From Mauremys mutica (Eukaryota > Chordata > Testudines > Geoemydidae), in assembly GCF_020497125.1 (NCBI RefSeq), contig NC_059080.1:69918618-69982617 (forward strand): a DNA stretch of 64,000 bases, given 5' to 3'. Each line of letters starts with the position of its first letter. Position 1 is the stretch's first letter. A program made the position numbers and the translations under genes. This document shows, in pieces, positions 35,898-46,997 of this stretch. The notes under the pieces are model-generated. The model saw only the letters and a list, made by a program, of their open reading frames with translations. It was not told the origin of the DNA and ran no database searches.

Positions 35898-37385
35898 TAG
35901 GGCTGGATTAAAGGCAATCTGGAGCTCTAGGGAAACTATGACATGGGCCACCCTCAACTCTACCCCCATGGCCCAACCCTGCACTGTGCCTTTGCCCACT
36001 TAGAATGGTGTTAGCAGCGCTCTCCTCGTCTCTCAGAGGCAGGGGTGACAGAAATGTCAACTGTTTGAGTGGGGAGCTGGGCCCACTGCACTCTTCTCCA
36101 TTCTGAGTTCTCTGCTGGGTTGGTTCTGGCAAGATCACCCAGACCAGAGGGTTTGCTTTTAACACCATATTTAGATATATGGAATAACTGTTCACACCAC
36201 TCTGAATTGTTGTTTCAGGTTGCCTGCAGATTCAGGCAGACATGACTGCATAGGTAACAATCAGTCACATGTTCAAGCTTTTCTTTGTTAGGGCTAAAAG
36301 CCAAATTTTTTCCTTAAAATTAGAGCTTAGATTCTAATTATTAGAGTTGGTCCAAAAATATCCAATTATCAATACTGAAGTGTTCTGCAAGAACATGTCA
36401 ATTTTGACCAAATCATATTTTGAAAAAACAACTGACATTAGCAGAACAGAATGTTTCAGTTTTTTTATTTTGAAATGACCTTTCCTTTAGAAATGTTACA
36501 TTAGATTATAATAGAAAAATAAAAAGTCAAAATCAAATGTGACAGGGTCAGGCCAGATGGCTACAGGAGAGTGATAGAAGGCAGATATATTAGCCCCAGG
36601 TTAAGTAGGTCCCCTTTCCCTGGGTAAGGTAACAGGGAAGGATCCAGAACAATCAGGAACTTTCTGGAAACAATTAAGGCAGACGTGCTGATTAGAACAC
36701 CTGCAGCCAATCAAGAAACTGCTAGAATCAATTAAGGCAGACTAATCAGCGCACCTGGGTTTAAAAGGGAGCTCACTTTAGTTTGTGGTGCACGTGTGAA
36801 GAGCTGGGAGCAAGAGGCGCAAGGAGCTGAGAGTGAGATGGTGTGCTGCTGGAGGACTGAGGAGTGCAAGCATTATCAGACACCAGGAGGAAGGTCCTGT
36901 GGTGAGGATAAAGAAGATGTTTGGAGGAGGTCCTGGGGAAATAGCCCAGGGAGTTGTAGCTGTCATGCAGCTGTTACAGGAGGCACTATAGGCAGCTGCA
37001 ATCCACAGGGCCCTGGGCTGGAACCCGGAGTAGAAGGCGGGCCCGGGTTCCCCCCAAAACCTCCCAACTCCTGATCTAACACAGGAAGATCTCTGAGGCT
37101 AGCAAAATCCGCCAATAAGCTCAGGACCCACCAAGGTAGAGGAGGAACTTTGTCACACAAAATAAAAAATGTTGACTGATCCAAAACAAAATTAAAAAAA
37201 AATGTAATGGGAAATTTCAAAATTCTTTATAATTTGTTCAAATGATCAATGAAAACAAATTTCAGAATCATGGGCATTCCCATGAAATGGAAATTCCAGC
37301 TCCCATATGGCTCTAGTAATCATTTGACTCCAGGAGCTGGAACCCTAAACCTGGACTGATAGTGCCTATGCTTAATCCAGCCCTA
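35898..37385. mobile_element. hAT-like element split by an LTR
   Basis: Ends TAGGGCTGGATTAAAGGC and, read inward from the right, TAGGGCTGGATTAAGCAT, so at least 14 bp of perfect inverted repeat. Flanks GCTACACT (35890-35897) and GCTATACC (37386-37393) match at 6 of 8, consistent with an old 8-bp duplication. Removing the inserted LTR (36538-37157) leaves about 0.86 kb. No transposase code was recognised, so it is non-autonomous. Confidence 0.7.
36538..37157 (+). mobile_element. Solo LTR, 620 bp
   Basis: Begins TGTGACAGGGTCAGG, ends AACTTTGTCACA, and is flanked by CAAA (36534-36537 and 37158-37161). The terminal TGTGACA/TGTCACA is an inverted repeat. A TTTAAAAG box lies at 36760-36767, followed about 25 bp on by a probable transcription start region. 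No coding content. It is inserted inside the hAT-like element at 35898-37385. Confidence 0.82.
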
Positions 37386-37393
37386 GCTATACC

Positions 37394-39129
37394 AAATTGC
37401 AATAGCAGAGACTGTAGCCCTCCATGCTGCTCCAGGAAAATTCAAAATATAAAGATACCGATATGCTCATTTTACCATTGAAAGGAGCTGCCTCATCATG
37501 AGGTAGGGAAGCCACCATTTGTAAGGATATGAAAAGAGAAGCATGTTAAAACAAGAGATTTGCAGTTGTACATCCTGGGTGGGACCCCACAGGGTTTCAC
37601 ATTCAGACAGAACCCATGACTTCACAAATTATGATAAATCGTCTTATCAGTAGTGCATGAACATTCCTAGAAACTTGTTCCTGAAACTCACTAAACTTCT
37701 CATGAAGAGTCATTAAAAACTGAGTGTTGGTGCTGATTCACAGTAGACACATCAGTCATAAATTCTAATTGCATTAACAAATTAGATTTTAAAATGTAAA
37801 GGATGACAGACACAGTAGAAAACTAGAAATGAAGAGACGGGGTGGAATTTCCAGTGCTAACACTGATAGGAAAATGGGAATTAATCAAAAATAAATATGA
37901 TGGCAACAGTAGGAAGTACAAATAAAAACAAATCATCCAATGAAGGAAATAACAATGCTGCTAATAACGCTTCCTCTCAGCCCAGGGATCGTCATTAAAT
38001 AGACTGCCTAAATATACATGCTTGGTATGAACGTGCATAGAAAGTTCAGAACGTGGGCTGGAAAGCAGTACAGTATGAGATCTCTGCCCATACCCACAGA
38101 CAGTATGCCAGTGGGTGGAATACTATCGTTCTTTAGTTCATCATAGAGTACAGAAAGATCCAAAACAATAGAGGCCAAATCTATGTACATTATCAGGCAA
38201 CAAAGGAGGTTTTTAACTTATTCCACTATGGAGAGAGAAATACGGGATTATTTTTCCTCCCCAAAGTTCTGAGAGAAACAAGGTTAAGGGTTTGGTTGTT
38301 TCTATTAGGACAGGGGCTGGTATGAAGCAGGGGCTGGTACGAAGCCACACTAACCCAGGAAGAGTTCTGCAGTGAAATCCTGGCCCCACTGAAGTCAATG
38401 GCAAAACATAATCCTGCCTTCAGTTCTGTATCATACAGAGACCGTGTGCTCCTCTAGTGCAGTTGACCAGTTCTGCAAACAGGTGAGGATTGCTGTGGTG
38501 TGGGCCATGGTCATACCTCTGCCCCTCTAGCTTTTCAGTGATTTGTACTCCCAAGGTGGCAAGAAAGTGCAAGTCTTGCTCCCTGTGGAGCACAGGGACT
38601 GCTATAGCACCTGGTTTTTTTATGGAGCCGAGCTCCGTGTGCCATCCCCAAATCCCTGCACACACTAAGGGCAGGCAAAATCTGGCTCTTTACACAGATA
38701 TAGCTATATAGAGGTATTCCGTGCAAGCGGCATTACAGATATTATGGTACATGGTAGAGCTCACAGAACAGGACATACATCCTTCATTGACCATAAAGGG
38801 ACTTTTGCCTGAACTCAGACTAGAAGATTTGTTCCTGTATATGTAAAAGTAGGAAGAAGGTGGGGAGGAGCCAGGGAGGAGCACATGTTTTCTCCCTGTT
38901 TATTAAGTCAGGAAAACACTAAGTAGGCATATCCCTATGACCTGTTCTCTTGCCACTTGTTTTGGGTCACTAGTCTCCATGGTTAGATAAAACACTGCAG
39001 TCACATTATTCTTACTGTGTTTCTTATCACAGAATAAAGTCCTGTTGCTATACCTTTTTTTCATTGCTTTAGAAATACAAAATTGATATACCTGTTTCTC
39101 CATACCCCAGATTCTATATTTAAAGCCTA
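37394..39129. other. Gene-free sequence
   Basis: Contains a short direct duplication around 38311-38345 (CAGGGGCTGGTATGAAG and CAGGGGCTGGTACGAAG) and a half-palindrome CCCCACTGAAGTCAATGG at 38385. Nothing else was recognised. Confidence 0.5.
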
Positions 39130-39370
39130 GGCTAGGGGATGTGGTTGTGCTGTGGCAGAGACAGCAGATGGGTACTTAGAAGACCTGAGTTCTAATCTCA
39201 CCTAAGCTACTAACTTTAGGTAAGCTATTTTTGCCTCTGTTTCCCCTCAAGCTGTGTGTGTCTTATCTATCTGGACTGTCAACTCTTCTGGGCAGGAACT
39301 ATGTGTTTGTACACTAACTGGCATGCTGGGGTCTTCTTAGTACTACAGTAATAATAGCAATGGTGATGCA
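39130..39370 (+). repeat. Ancient MIR/CORE-SINE-like remnant
   Basis: Contains GAAGACCTGAGTTCTAATCT (box B-like) and then AAGCTACTAACTTTAGGTAA, CTCTGTTTCCCC and an L2-like tail GGCATGCTGGGGTCTTCTTA with CTACAGTAATAATA. The order (tRNA-like part, central part, LINE-like tail) is that of MIR-type SINEs. The assignment is by motif, not alignment. Confidence 0.6.
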
Positions 39371-40289
39371 TATGGATTAACCTAAGAAGAAAGCAGCAGA
39401 CATACAAAGGAAGAGGATTATTCTTGTGCTGCCACTTTAAGAGGATTTCACTGGACTCTTAATGTTAATGTAAAAAGTTTAGATTTTCTTCGAGGGAATT
39501 AAATCTTCCAAAATCAGATGTTTCATCCTATCTACCAAACTGTTCCCTCCGGTCCTATTCCTATTGTGAAATTGCTTTTTTTATAGCTCGCATGTCTTAC
39601 CACACTCCCTTATTTCAAAGTGTGTCACAGACATCGTTTCAATTTCTAAAGTTACTCTCCATGGTCTTTTATTATTGGGCAATGGTAGCCGTCCCATAGT
39701 TAAGGTTGTTGTGCTTTCTCTTAATAGCCCAGTTCGGTTTCTATCCCTCTTCTGAAATCCTTAACTTAGTATTCCCACCTATATGCATTCCTACCAACAG
39801 AAAGGTCTAGAAGAGTGGGGGGTCCCCATCTGCTTATAGGGGAGATAGGGCAACTTAGTCTCCATGCATGAACATCCCATGACCTCTTTCTCTTGAGAAT
39901 GCCAACAAGCATATTGATTGCAAAAAGAGGTGTTTGATCCCGGTGACGCAGCCTGGTACAGTTCATTTGGTCTCTTGCAGAGATTGTGGCTTTCATTCAA
40001 TGAATTACAATTTCTACACAGAAACTGATTCAGTCTGATGAAAGAAAGAGTTGTTACAAACCAAATGGTGCCAGGATTGCATCGAAGGCTCCAACAGATT
40101 CATTGTTATTAGTATTTTTTTTTATTTATAGAGACCAACAATGCTCTTGTCTGAATACATAGGGACTGATTCTAATCTCATTTACACCACTGTAAATTAC
40201 CAAAGCAAATGGAGTTACACCAGCATGAACTGGAATAACTATGGTAACATTATTACTATGTGTACCATGATAACACCTATAGTCTGCAG
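39371..40289. other. Gene-free sequence
   Basis: No feature recognised until the palindromic half at about 40166-40226 (CTGATTCTAATCTCATTTAC ... GGAGTTACACCAGC). Confidence 0.45.
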
Positions 40290-40500
40290 CCAAGACTGGG
40301 GCCCCATTGTGTTGACACTGTACAAATATAGCAAGACACATTCCCTGTGCTGAAGAACTAAGAATCTAAATAGGCAAGACAAACTAAGTGTAGGAGGGGA
40401 AACAGAGGTACGGAGAGATGAAGTGACTTGCCCATGGTCAGTGACAAAGCCAAGAATAGGACCCAGGTCTTCTAACTCCACTAGATCTCTGACATGACCT
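40290..40500 (-). repeat. Ancient MIR/L3-like remnant, reverse orientation
   Basis: Contains GACACTGTACAAATATAGCA, then GGGGAAACAGAGGTACGGAG, AGTGACTTGCCCATGGTCA and GACCCAGGTCTTCTAACTCC, the reverse-strand hallmarks of MIR/L3-type repeats. Boundaries are approximate. Confidence 0.6.
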
Positions 40501-40684
40501 GCTTACAGTCTCTCAGTTATGTTTAGGGACATTAGTCACAGTGATATACTTCAGTTGTCTTTTTTTCCCTCAGAATAGAAATTTGTTCCTCTGAAGGAAG
40601 CTTATAATGCCTGCTCCTGCTCTGATTGACTTCAGTTGAGAAGGAGCACATCTATAATGTACACATTGTAAAACACTCACTCAG

Positions 40685-41053
40685 ATGAATCAACAGCCCC
40701 TCAAACTAACACAGAATCTCAGCTGTGCTGACATAGGGAAGGGTAGGAGAGATGTCCTGGAAGCCAAATTTAGGCTGGTAGGGAAGAGACTGAAATCCAG
40801 GACCTCTATGGTGGCATTCTCACAAATGCTCCCAGTTCCACGCGCAGGGCCAGGTAGGCAGGCAGAGCTTCAGAGTCTCAATGCGTGGATGAGACGATGG
40901 TGTAGAGAGGAGGGGTTCACGTTCATTAGGAACAGGGGAAACTTCTGGGATGGGGGGAGCCTATACAGGAGAGATGGGCTCCACCTAAACCAAAGTGGAA
41001 CCAGACTGCTGGCACTAAACATTAAAAAGGTTGTAGAGCAGTTTTTAAACTAG
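40685..41053 (+). pseudogene. CR1 ORF1 C-terminal part (esterase domain)
   Basis: The open frame of 122 codons starts inside the domain and ends at TAG 41051-41053. It contains VAFSQMLPVPRAGPG, LNAWMRRWCREEGFTFI, NFWDGGSLY and RRDGLHLNQSGTRLLA. DGLH supplies the Asp-x-x-His pair expected at the end of an SGNH/GDSL-type esterase fold, described for CR1 ORF1 proteins. The N-terminal catalytic Ser block and any zinc/coiled-coil region are lost by 5' truncation. The role in retrotransposition is thought to involve lipid or membrane interaction; that is family knowledge, not shown here. Confidence 0.85.
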
Positions 41054-44000
41054 GAGATGGGGGAAAGCCGACCGCCGCAGAGGAGCGTGTGGATCGGACA
41101 CAGACTTTTCTTAGGGGAGAGTCTGATGATAGAGTATCTCCAGGTTATAGTCAGGAGCAGAGGACTGAAGAGCATAATGTAAGGGCCGGATCAGATGATA
41201 AACAGTCACATAAAAAAGAATCTGGCACATCAGAAAAGGGCAGGCTAATAAACAGGGACAAGTTTTTAAAGTGCTTGTACACAAATGCCAGAAGTCTAAA
41301 TAATAAGATGGGTGAACTAGAGTGCCTTGTGATAAAGGAGGATATTGATATAATAGGCATCACAGAAACCTGGTGGACTGAGAGCAATCAATGGGACACA
41401 ATCATTCCAGGGTACAAAATATATCGGAAGGACAGAACAGGTCGTTCAGGGGGAGGAGTGGCACTATATGTGAAAGAAAGTGTAGATTCAAATGAAGTAA
41501 AAATCTTAAGCAAATCCACATGTTCCATAGAATCTCTATGGATAGAAATTTCATGCTCTAGTAAAAATATAACATTAGGGATCTATTATCGACCACCTGA
41601 CCAGGACAGTAATAGTGATGATGAAATGCTAAGGGAAATTAGAGAGGCTATCAAAATTAAGAACCCAATAATAGTGGGGGATTTCAATTATCCCCATATT
41701 GACTGGGAACATTTCACTTCAGGACGAAATGCAGAGATAAAATTTCTCGATACTTTAAATGACTGCTTCATGGAGCAGCTGGTACGGGAACCCACAAGGG
41801 GAGAGGCAACTCTAGATTTAATCCTGAGTGGAGCACAGGAGCTGGTCCAAGAGGTAACTATAGCAGGACCGCTTGGAAATAGTGACCATAATACAATAGC
41901 ATTCAACATCCCTGTGGTGGGAAGAACACCTCAACTGCCCAACACTGTGGCATTTAATTTCAAAAGGGGGAACTATACAAAAATGGGGGGGTTAGTTAGA
42001 CAAAAGTTAAAAGGTACAATGACTAAAGTGAAATCCCTGCAAGTTGCATGGGCCCTTTTTAAAGACACCATAATAGAGGCCCAACTTCAATGTATACCCC
42101 AAATTAAGAAAAACAGTAAAAGAACTAAAAAAAAGAGCCACTGTGGCTTAACAACCATGTAAAAGAAGCAGTGAGAGATAAAAAGACTTCCTTTAAAAGG
42201 TGGAAGTCAAATCCTAGTGAGGCAAATAGAAAGGAGCACAAACACTGCCAACTTAAGTGCAAGAGTGTAATAAGAAAAGTCAAAGAGGAGTTTGAAGAAC
42301 GACTAGCCAAAAACTCTAAAGGTAATAACAAAATGTTTTTTAAGTACATCAGAAGTAGGAAGCCTGCTAAACAACCAGTGGGGCCCCTTGACGATCAAAA
42401 TACAAAGGGAACGCTTAAAGACGATAAAGTCATTGCAGAGAAACTAAATGGATTCTTTGCTTCAGTCTTCACGGCTGAGGATGTTAGGGAGATTCCCAAA
42501 CCTGAGCTGGCTTTTGTAGGTGACAAATCTGAGGAACTGTCACAGATTGAAGTGTCACTAGAGGAGGTTTTGGAATTAATTGATAAACTCAACATTAACA
42601 AGTCACCGGGACCAGATGGCATTCACCCAAGAGTTCTGAAAGAACTCAAATGTGAAGTTGCGGAACTATTAACTAAGGTTTGTAACCTGTCCTTTAAATC
42701 GGCTTCGGTACCCAATGACTGGAAGTTAGCTAGTGTAAAGCCAATATTTAAAAAGGGCTCTAGGGGTGATCCCGGCAATTACAGACCGGTAAGTCTAACG
42801 TTGGTACCGGGCAAATTAGTTGAAACAATAGTTAAGAATAAAATTGTCAGACACATAGGAAAACAAACTGTTAAGCAATAGTCAACATAGTTTCTGTAAA
42901 GGGAAATCGTGTCTTACTAATCTATTAGAGTTCTTTGAAGGGGTCAACAAACATGTGGACAAGGGGGATCCGGTGGACATAGTGTACTTAGATTTCCAGA
43001 AAGCCTTTGACAAGGTCCCTCACCAAAGGCTCTTACGTAAATTAAGCTGTCATGGGATAAAAGGGAAGGTCCTTTCATGGATTGAGAACTGGTTAAAGGA
43101 CAGGGAACAAAGGGTAGGAATTAATGGTAAATTCTCAGAATGGAGAGGGGTAACTAGTGGTGTTCCCCAAGGGTCAGTCCTAGGACCAATCCTATTCAAT
43201 TTATTCATAAATGATCTGGAGAAAGGGGTAAACAGTGAGGTGGCAAAGTTTGCAGATGATACTAAACTGCTCAAGATAGTTAAGACCAAAGCAGATTGTG
43301 AAGAACTTCAAAAAGATCTCACAAAACTAAGTGATTGGGCAACAAAATGGCAAATGAAATTTAATGTGGATAAATGTAAAGTAATGCACATTGGAAAAAA
43401 TAACCCCAACTATACATACAACATGATGGGGGCTAATTTAGTTACAATGAGTCAGGAAAAAGATCTTGGAGTCATCGTGGATAGTTCTCTGAAGATGTCC
43501 ACGCAGTGTGCAGAGGCAGTCAAAAAAGCAAACAGGATGTTAGGAATCATTAAAAAGGGGATAGAGAATAAGACTGAGAATATATTATTGCCTTTATATA
43601 AATCCATGGTACGCCCACATCTCGAATACTGTGTACAGATGTGGTCTCCTCACCTCAAAAAAGATATTCTAGCACTAGAAAAGGTTCAGAAAAGGGCAAC
43701 TAAAATTATTAGGGGTTTGGAGAGGGTCCCATACGAGGAAAGATTAAAGAGGCTAGGACTCTTCAGCTTGGAAAAGAGAAGACTAAGGGGGGATATGATA
43801 GAGGTATATAAAATCATGAGTGACGTTGAGAAAGTGGATAAGGAAAAGTTATTTACTTATTCCCATAATACAAGAACTAGGGGTCACCAAATGAAATTAA
43901 TAGGCAGCAGGTTTAAAACAAATAAAAGGAAGTTCTTCTTCACGCAGCGCACAGTCAACTTGTGGAACTCCTTACCTGAGGAGGTTGTGAAGGCTAGGAC

Positions 44001-44064
44001 TATAACAATGTTTAAAAGGGGACTGGATAAATTCATGGTGGCTAAGTCCATAAATGGCTATTAG
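41050..44064 (+). pseudogene. CR1 ORF2 endonuclease-reverse transcriptase, two frameshifts
   Basis: Three pieces, frames 1-3-1. Endonuclease (to 42162): YTNARSLNNKMGELE, IDIIGITETWW (catalytic Glu), SLWIEIS, GIYYRPP, IIVGDFNYPHIDWE (Asp/Asn), LDLILSG and SDHNTI (Asp-His), all present. Reverse transcriptase (42171-42881 and 42955-44064 frames): [70 protein letters not shown] (catalytic FADD) and [16 protein letters not shown]. Frameshift 1 lies at an A8 run (42127-42134); frameshift 2 at about 42862-42868. It would nick target DNA and copy the CR1 RNA from its 3' end. No in-frame ATG precedes the first endonuclease motif (first at 41308), and the frame is open back across the end of ORF1, so re-initiation is likely. 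Confidence 0.95.
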
Positions 44065-44265
44065 CCAGGATGGGTAAGAATGGTGTCCCTAGCCTCTGTT
44101 CGTCAGAGGATGGAGATGGATGGCAGGAGAGAGATCATTTGATCATTGCCTGTTAGGTTCACTCCCACTGGGGCACCTGGCATTGGCCACTGTCGGTAGA
44201 CAGATACTGGGCTAGATGGACCTTTGGTTTGACCCGGTATGGCCATTCTTATGTTCTTATGTTCT

Positions 44266-46717
44266 GTTACTAAATATAATTGTCAGCAGTTCCCATCATA
44301 TAAAATTAAGACAGATCCCTTACTCATATTGAGTAACACTTTAGTGTCAAATAAGGACATTAGAACAGGCCACCATGAGTAATTGCTACTGAGTATGAGT
44401 AAGAGTAGTAGAATCTGGCCATAAGTCTTCAAATAATACTCACAAGCAAGACTTTTTGAAAATAGGAGCCAACATTTAGGCCCTTAAATCCATATTTAGG
44501 CACCTATCTCATTCTCAAAAATGGTCAATGGGAGATGTTAGCATAGGATTTTTGAAAATCATCTTATTTAGCAGCCTAACTTTAGGCTTCTAATTTTTGA
44601 AAACGTTGGCCCTGTAAGGTTACTAAGAGTGGGATTTTCAAAATCACTCAGGGTTGGCCAATTCTATTCCCCTGCAGGTACCTCTTAACTTTAACTGGAG
44701 CAGAGTTAGAGCAACACTGAGCACTTCTGAAAATCCCAGGTGAACTAAGTGTTTGCTGACCTGACAGTCCCATTACACTTGGTGTTTGAGGAAATATCAA
44801 AACATGCAATCTTATGATCCAATATACCGTATTACTACTAACTATTCTTGAAACGCATTTCTTTTATATATAAATTCATATTTCAATAAATCAATATGCA
44901 TTATATGAATATTCCAAAATCGTCCCCCCACAGTCCAACTGATCCTTACATATTAAAAAACATTATATATGTCTACCAATTGCCAGAGATTTGAATTCCA
45001 GATTTTGGAGAGGAGCCATTACGGATATGCAGCTTTGCAAAGTACTTTCTGCAGCAAAGGTTCCAGTGATTTGAAGATACCTCACATTAACCTAATACAA
45101 TTTATTAGTGAAAATCTCTCTACACTACTGACGTGGCTGGATGAGGAAATATAATATCAGGTAAGGCTGATGCTTGGATTACATTCATATTTCTGAAAAG
45201 TGAGCCCTTTTTTAATCAAATGGCAAAGAGCCTGCTCACAATGAAAAGAGACAAGAATGATTTACTAAAAAGGAAATCAGAGTCATTCAGGAGTCCGGGT
45301 TTTATGCAACACTAGGGCCTGATGCTGCAATATTTGTTTAAGTTGAGTAGCTCTTACTCTTGTTGGACCAATCTTGCTACAGACCATAGGGTACCTGAGT
45401 GAGTCAGTATTACTCACTGTGAATCAGGGTTCCAGAAGTGGGCCCTTTATAAGCAGTTATTTCTGCAACATGAACACTATAATCTCATGTTCCCCCCAGA
45501 AACAATAGCTTCTCATATTTTCTGTAGAAATGGGCCCAAACCAAAATTCTCCGGGAGAAGATTTCCAAGGCACAAATGACAACTAGGCACCTAACACACA
45601 CTGCAAGTCAATGAGAATTTGTGCCTCTGAAAATCTCCCTCCACGTCCAAAACCAAAAAGCCTAAAGTGTACTAGAAGTCTGAACCTGGATCCAGGTATA
45701 AATGTTATAAATGGTGTCCATGTTTATAATGGGATGAACCAAACCCGTAGACACCACAAACTCCTCAAAACTTTGATATCTGAATCCACATCTTCATACC
45801 AAATCTGGGATTTCAGTCCATCTCTACTGTTTAGTGAATATTGCCTTTTTGGTAAAACTCAAGTAAAATCACTCCAGAACTTAAACATATGTCCTCTTTG
45901 CTTTTTAATGCAGCCTCATGAATTATCTTTATTATTGAGCATCTCTATTTGGGCCTCTCTGGCATAGTCACAATAGCTAATGGCCTAATGCAGGTTAACT
46001 CACTCTTTGAGAGGTGTTGAATTATTACTCTTCTTTTCTGCTGACTCCCCCACTAGGAAATGCCCTCTTTCTTGGCTAGCCAGCTGATTTTATCTACACA
46101 CAAAGGCTTTTGTGTCCCTAAATAAATGGTTCTATTTTTAAACTGAACTGAAGCTTGCAGTTGGCACAATCACGGATTCACCTGCAGCTAGCGTCTGCAG
46201 CTATCAGCACCAGTGCTTTTTGACTATGTATGTGTTTTCACGTAAAATGAGACACAAAACAAAGCTAGCAGCTGAGAGCAAAACGATAGAATTGACACCG
46301 TTAGCAGTTTTGACCATGGCTGGGGAGGACGTTGATAGGGTTTGTCATATTAATGGGGAGCATGGCTGTATGTGCTTGAGCTTTTCACTTTCACAAACTT
46401 TTTTCTTTTTTTACAGTATTTTCCACAAGCAGCCAGTCATGGAACAGCTCTCTCCCCTCTAGCTGACCTGTTCACACACAGCTCAGCCAGTCCACTCAAG
46501 CCTGCATTGGCTCACAGTACACTATAGAATGCAGTCCATATGAACCTCCCATGGAGAGGAGAAAAGGGTGGAGACTTTAATATAATGTAGGCCTCATATC
46601 TCTCACTCTCTCTTTCTCTCCATGCTTGATTAAAGCCGACCAAAAAACTTACACTTTGGGACTGTGGGAAACATTTTTTCCCTTCAAGTTTAAGAATTAA
46701 GGGCCTGACGCTCCTCT
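44266..46717. other. Gene-free sequence with palindromic repeats
   Basis: Two worn palindromic repeats, 44455-44612 (TTTTTGAAAATAGGAGCC ... TTTTTGAAAACGTTGGCC) and 44632-44745 (GGGATTTTCAAAATC ... CTTCTGAAAATCCCAGG), recall the hairpin at 58036. Another half is at about 45565-45640. No gene: the ORFs up to 121 codons have no domain. Confidence 0.5.
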
Positions 46718-46725
46718 CAGTTACA

Positions 46726-46989
46726 CAGGGGCAGCTCCAGGCACCAGCGCAGCAAGTGTGTGCCTGCGGCGGACAAGCCGTGGGGGGTATCCTGCCAGTC
46801 ACCGTGAGAGTGACAGTCAGGCTGCCTTTGGCAGCATGCCTGCAGGAGGTCCACCGGTCCCGCGGCTTTGGCGGCAATTTGGCAGCGGGTACGCCGAATC
46901 CACGTTACCAGCGGACCTCCTGCAGGTGCGCCGCCGAAAGCCACCTAACTGCTGTGCTTGGGGCGGCAAAATACATAGAGCCGCTCCTG
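46726..46989. mobile_element. Non-autonomous hAT element, 264 bp
   Basis: Ends CAGGGGCAGCTCCAGGC and, read inward from the right, CAGGAGCGGCTCTATG, with a perfect 8-bp duplication CAGTTACA (46718-46725 and 46990-46997). GC-rich interior with an inverted repeat (TGCCTGCAGGAGGTCC at about 46839 and GGACCTCCTGCAGG at about 46913). Same family as 22660-22807. ORFs up to 104 codons overlap on both strands and are spurious. Confidence 0.9.
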
Positions 46990-46997
46990 CAGTTACA

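Larger units (their letters stand above)
40685..44265 (+). mobile_element. CR1 LINE, young, 3.6 kb, 5'-truncated
   Basis: Holds the last third of ORF1 (esterase end), ORF2 (endonuclease and reverse transcriptase) and a 200-bp 3' UTR ending in GGCCATTCTTATG plus TTCTTATG repeats, the CR1 3' hallmark in turtles. The 5' limit is near 40660-40690, where CR1-like coding begins. No target duplication is evident, which is usual for CR1. Only two frameshifts separate ORF2 from being open, so it is the youngest LINE copy in the window. Confidence 0.95.

Noticed and set aside
41151..43289. Minus-strand ORFs of 73-79 codons within the CR1
   Set aside because: They are antisense shadows of the CR1 endonuclease and reverse transcriptase.
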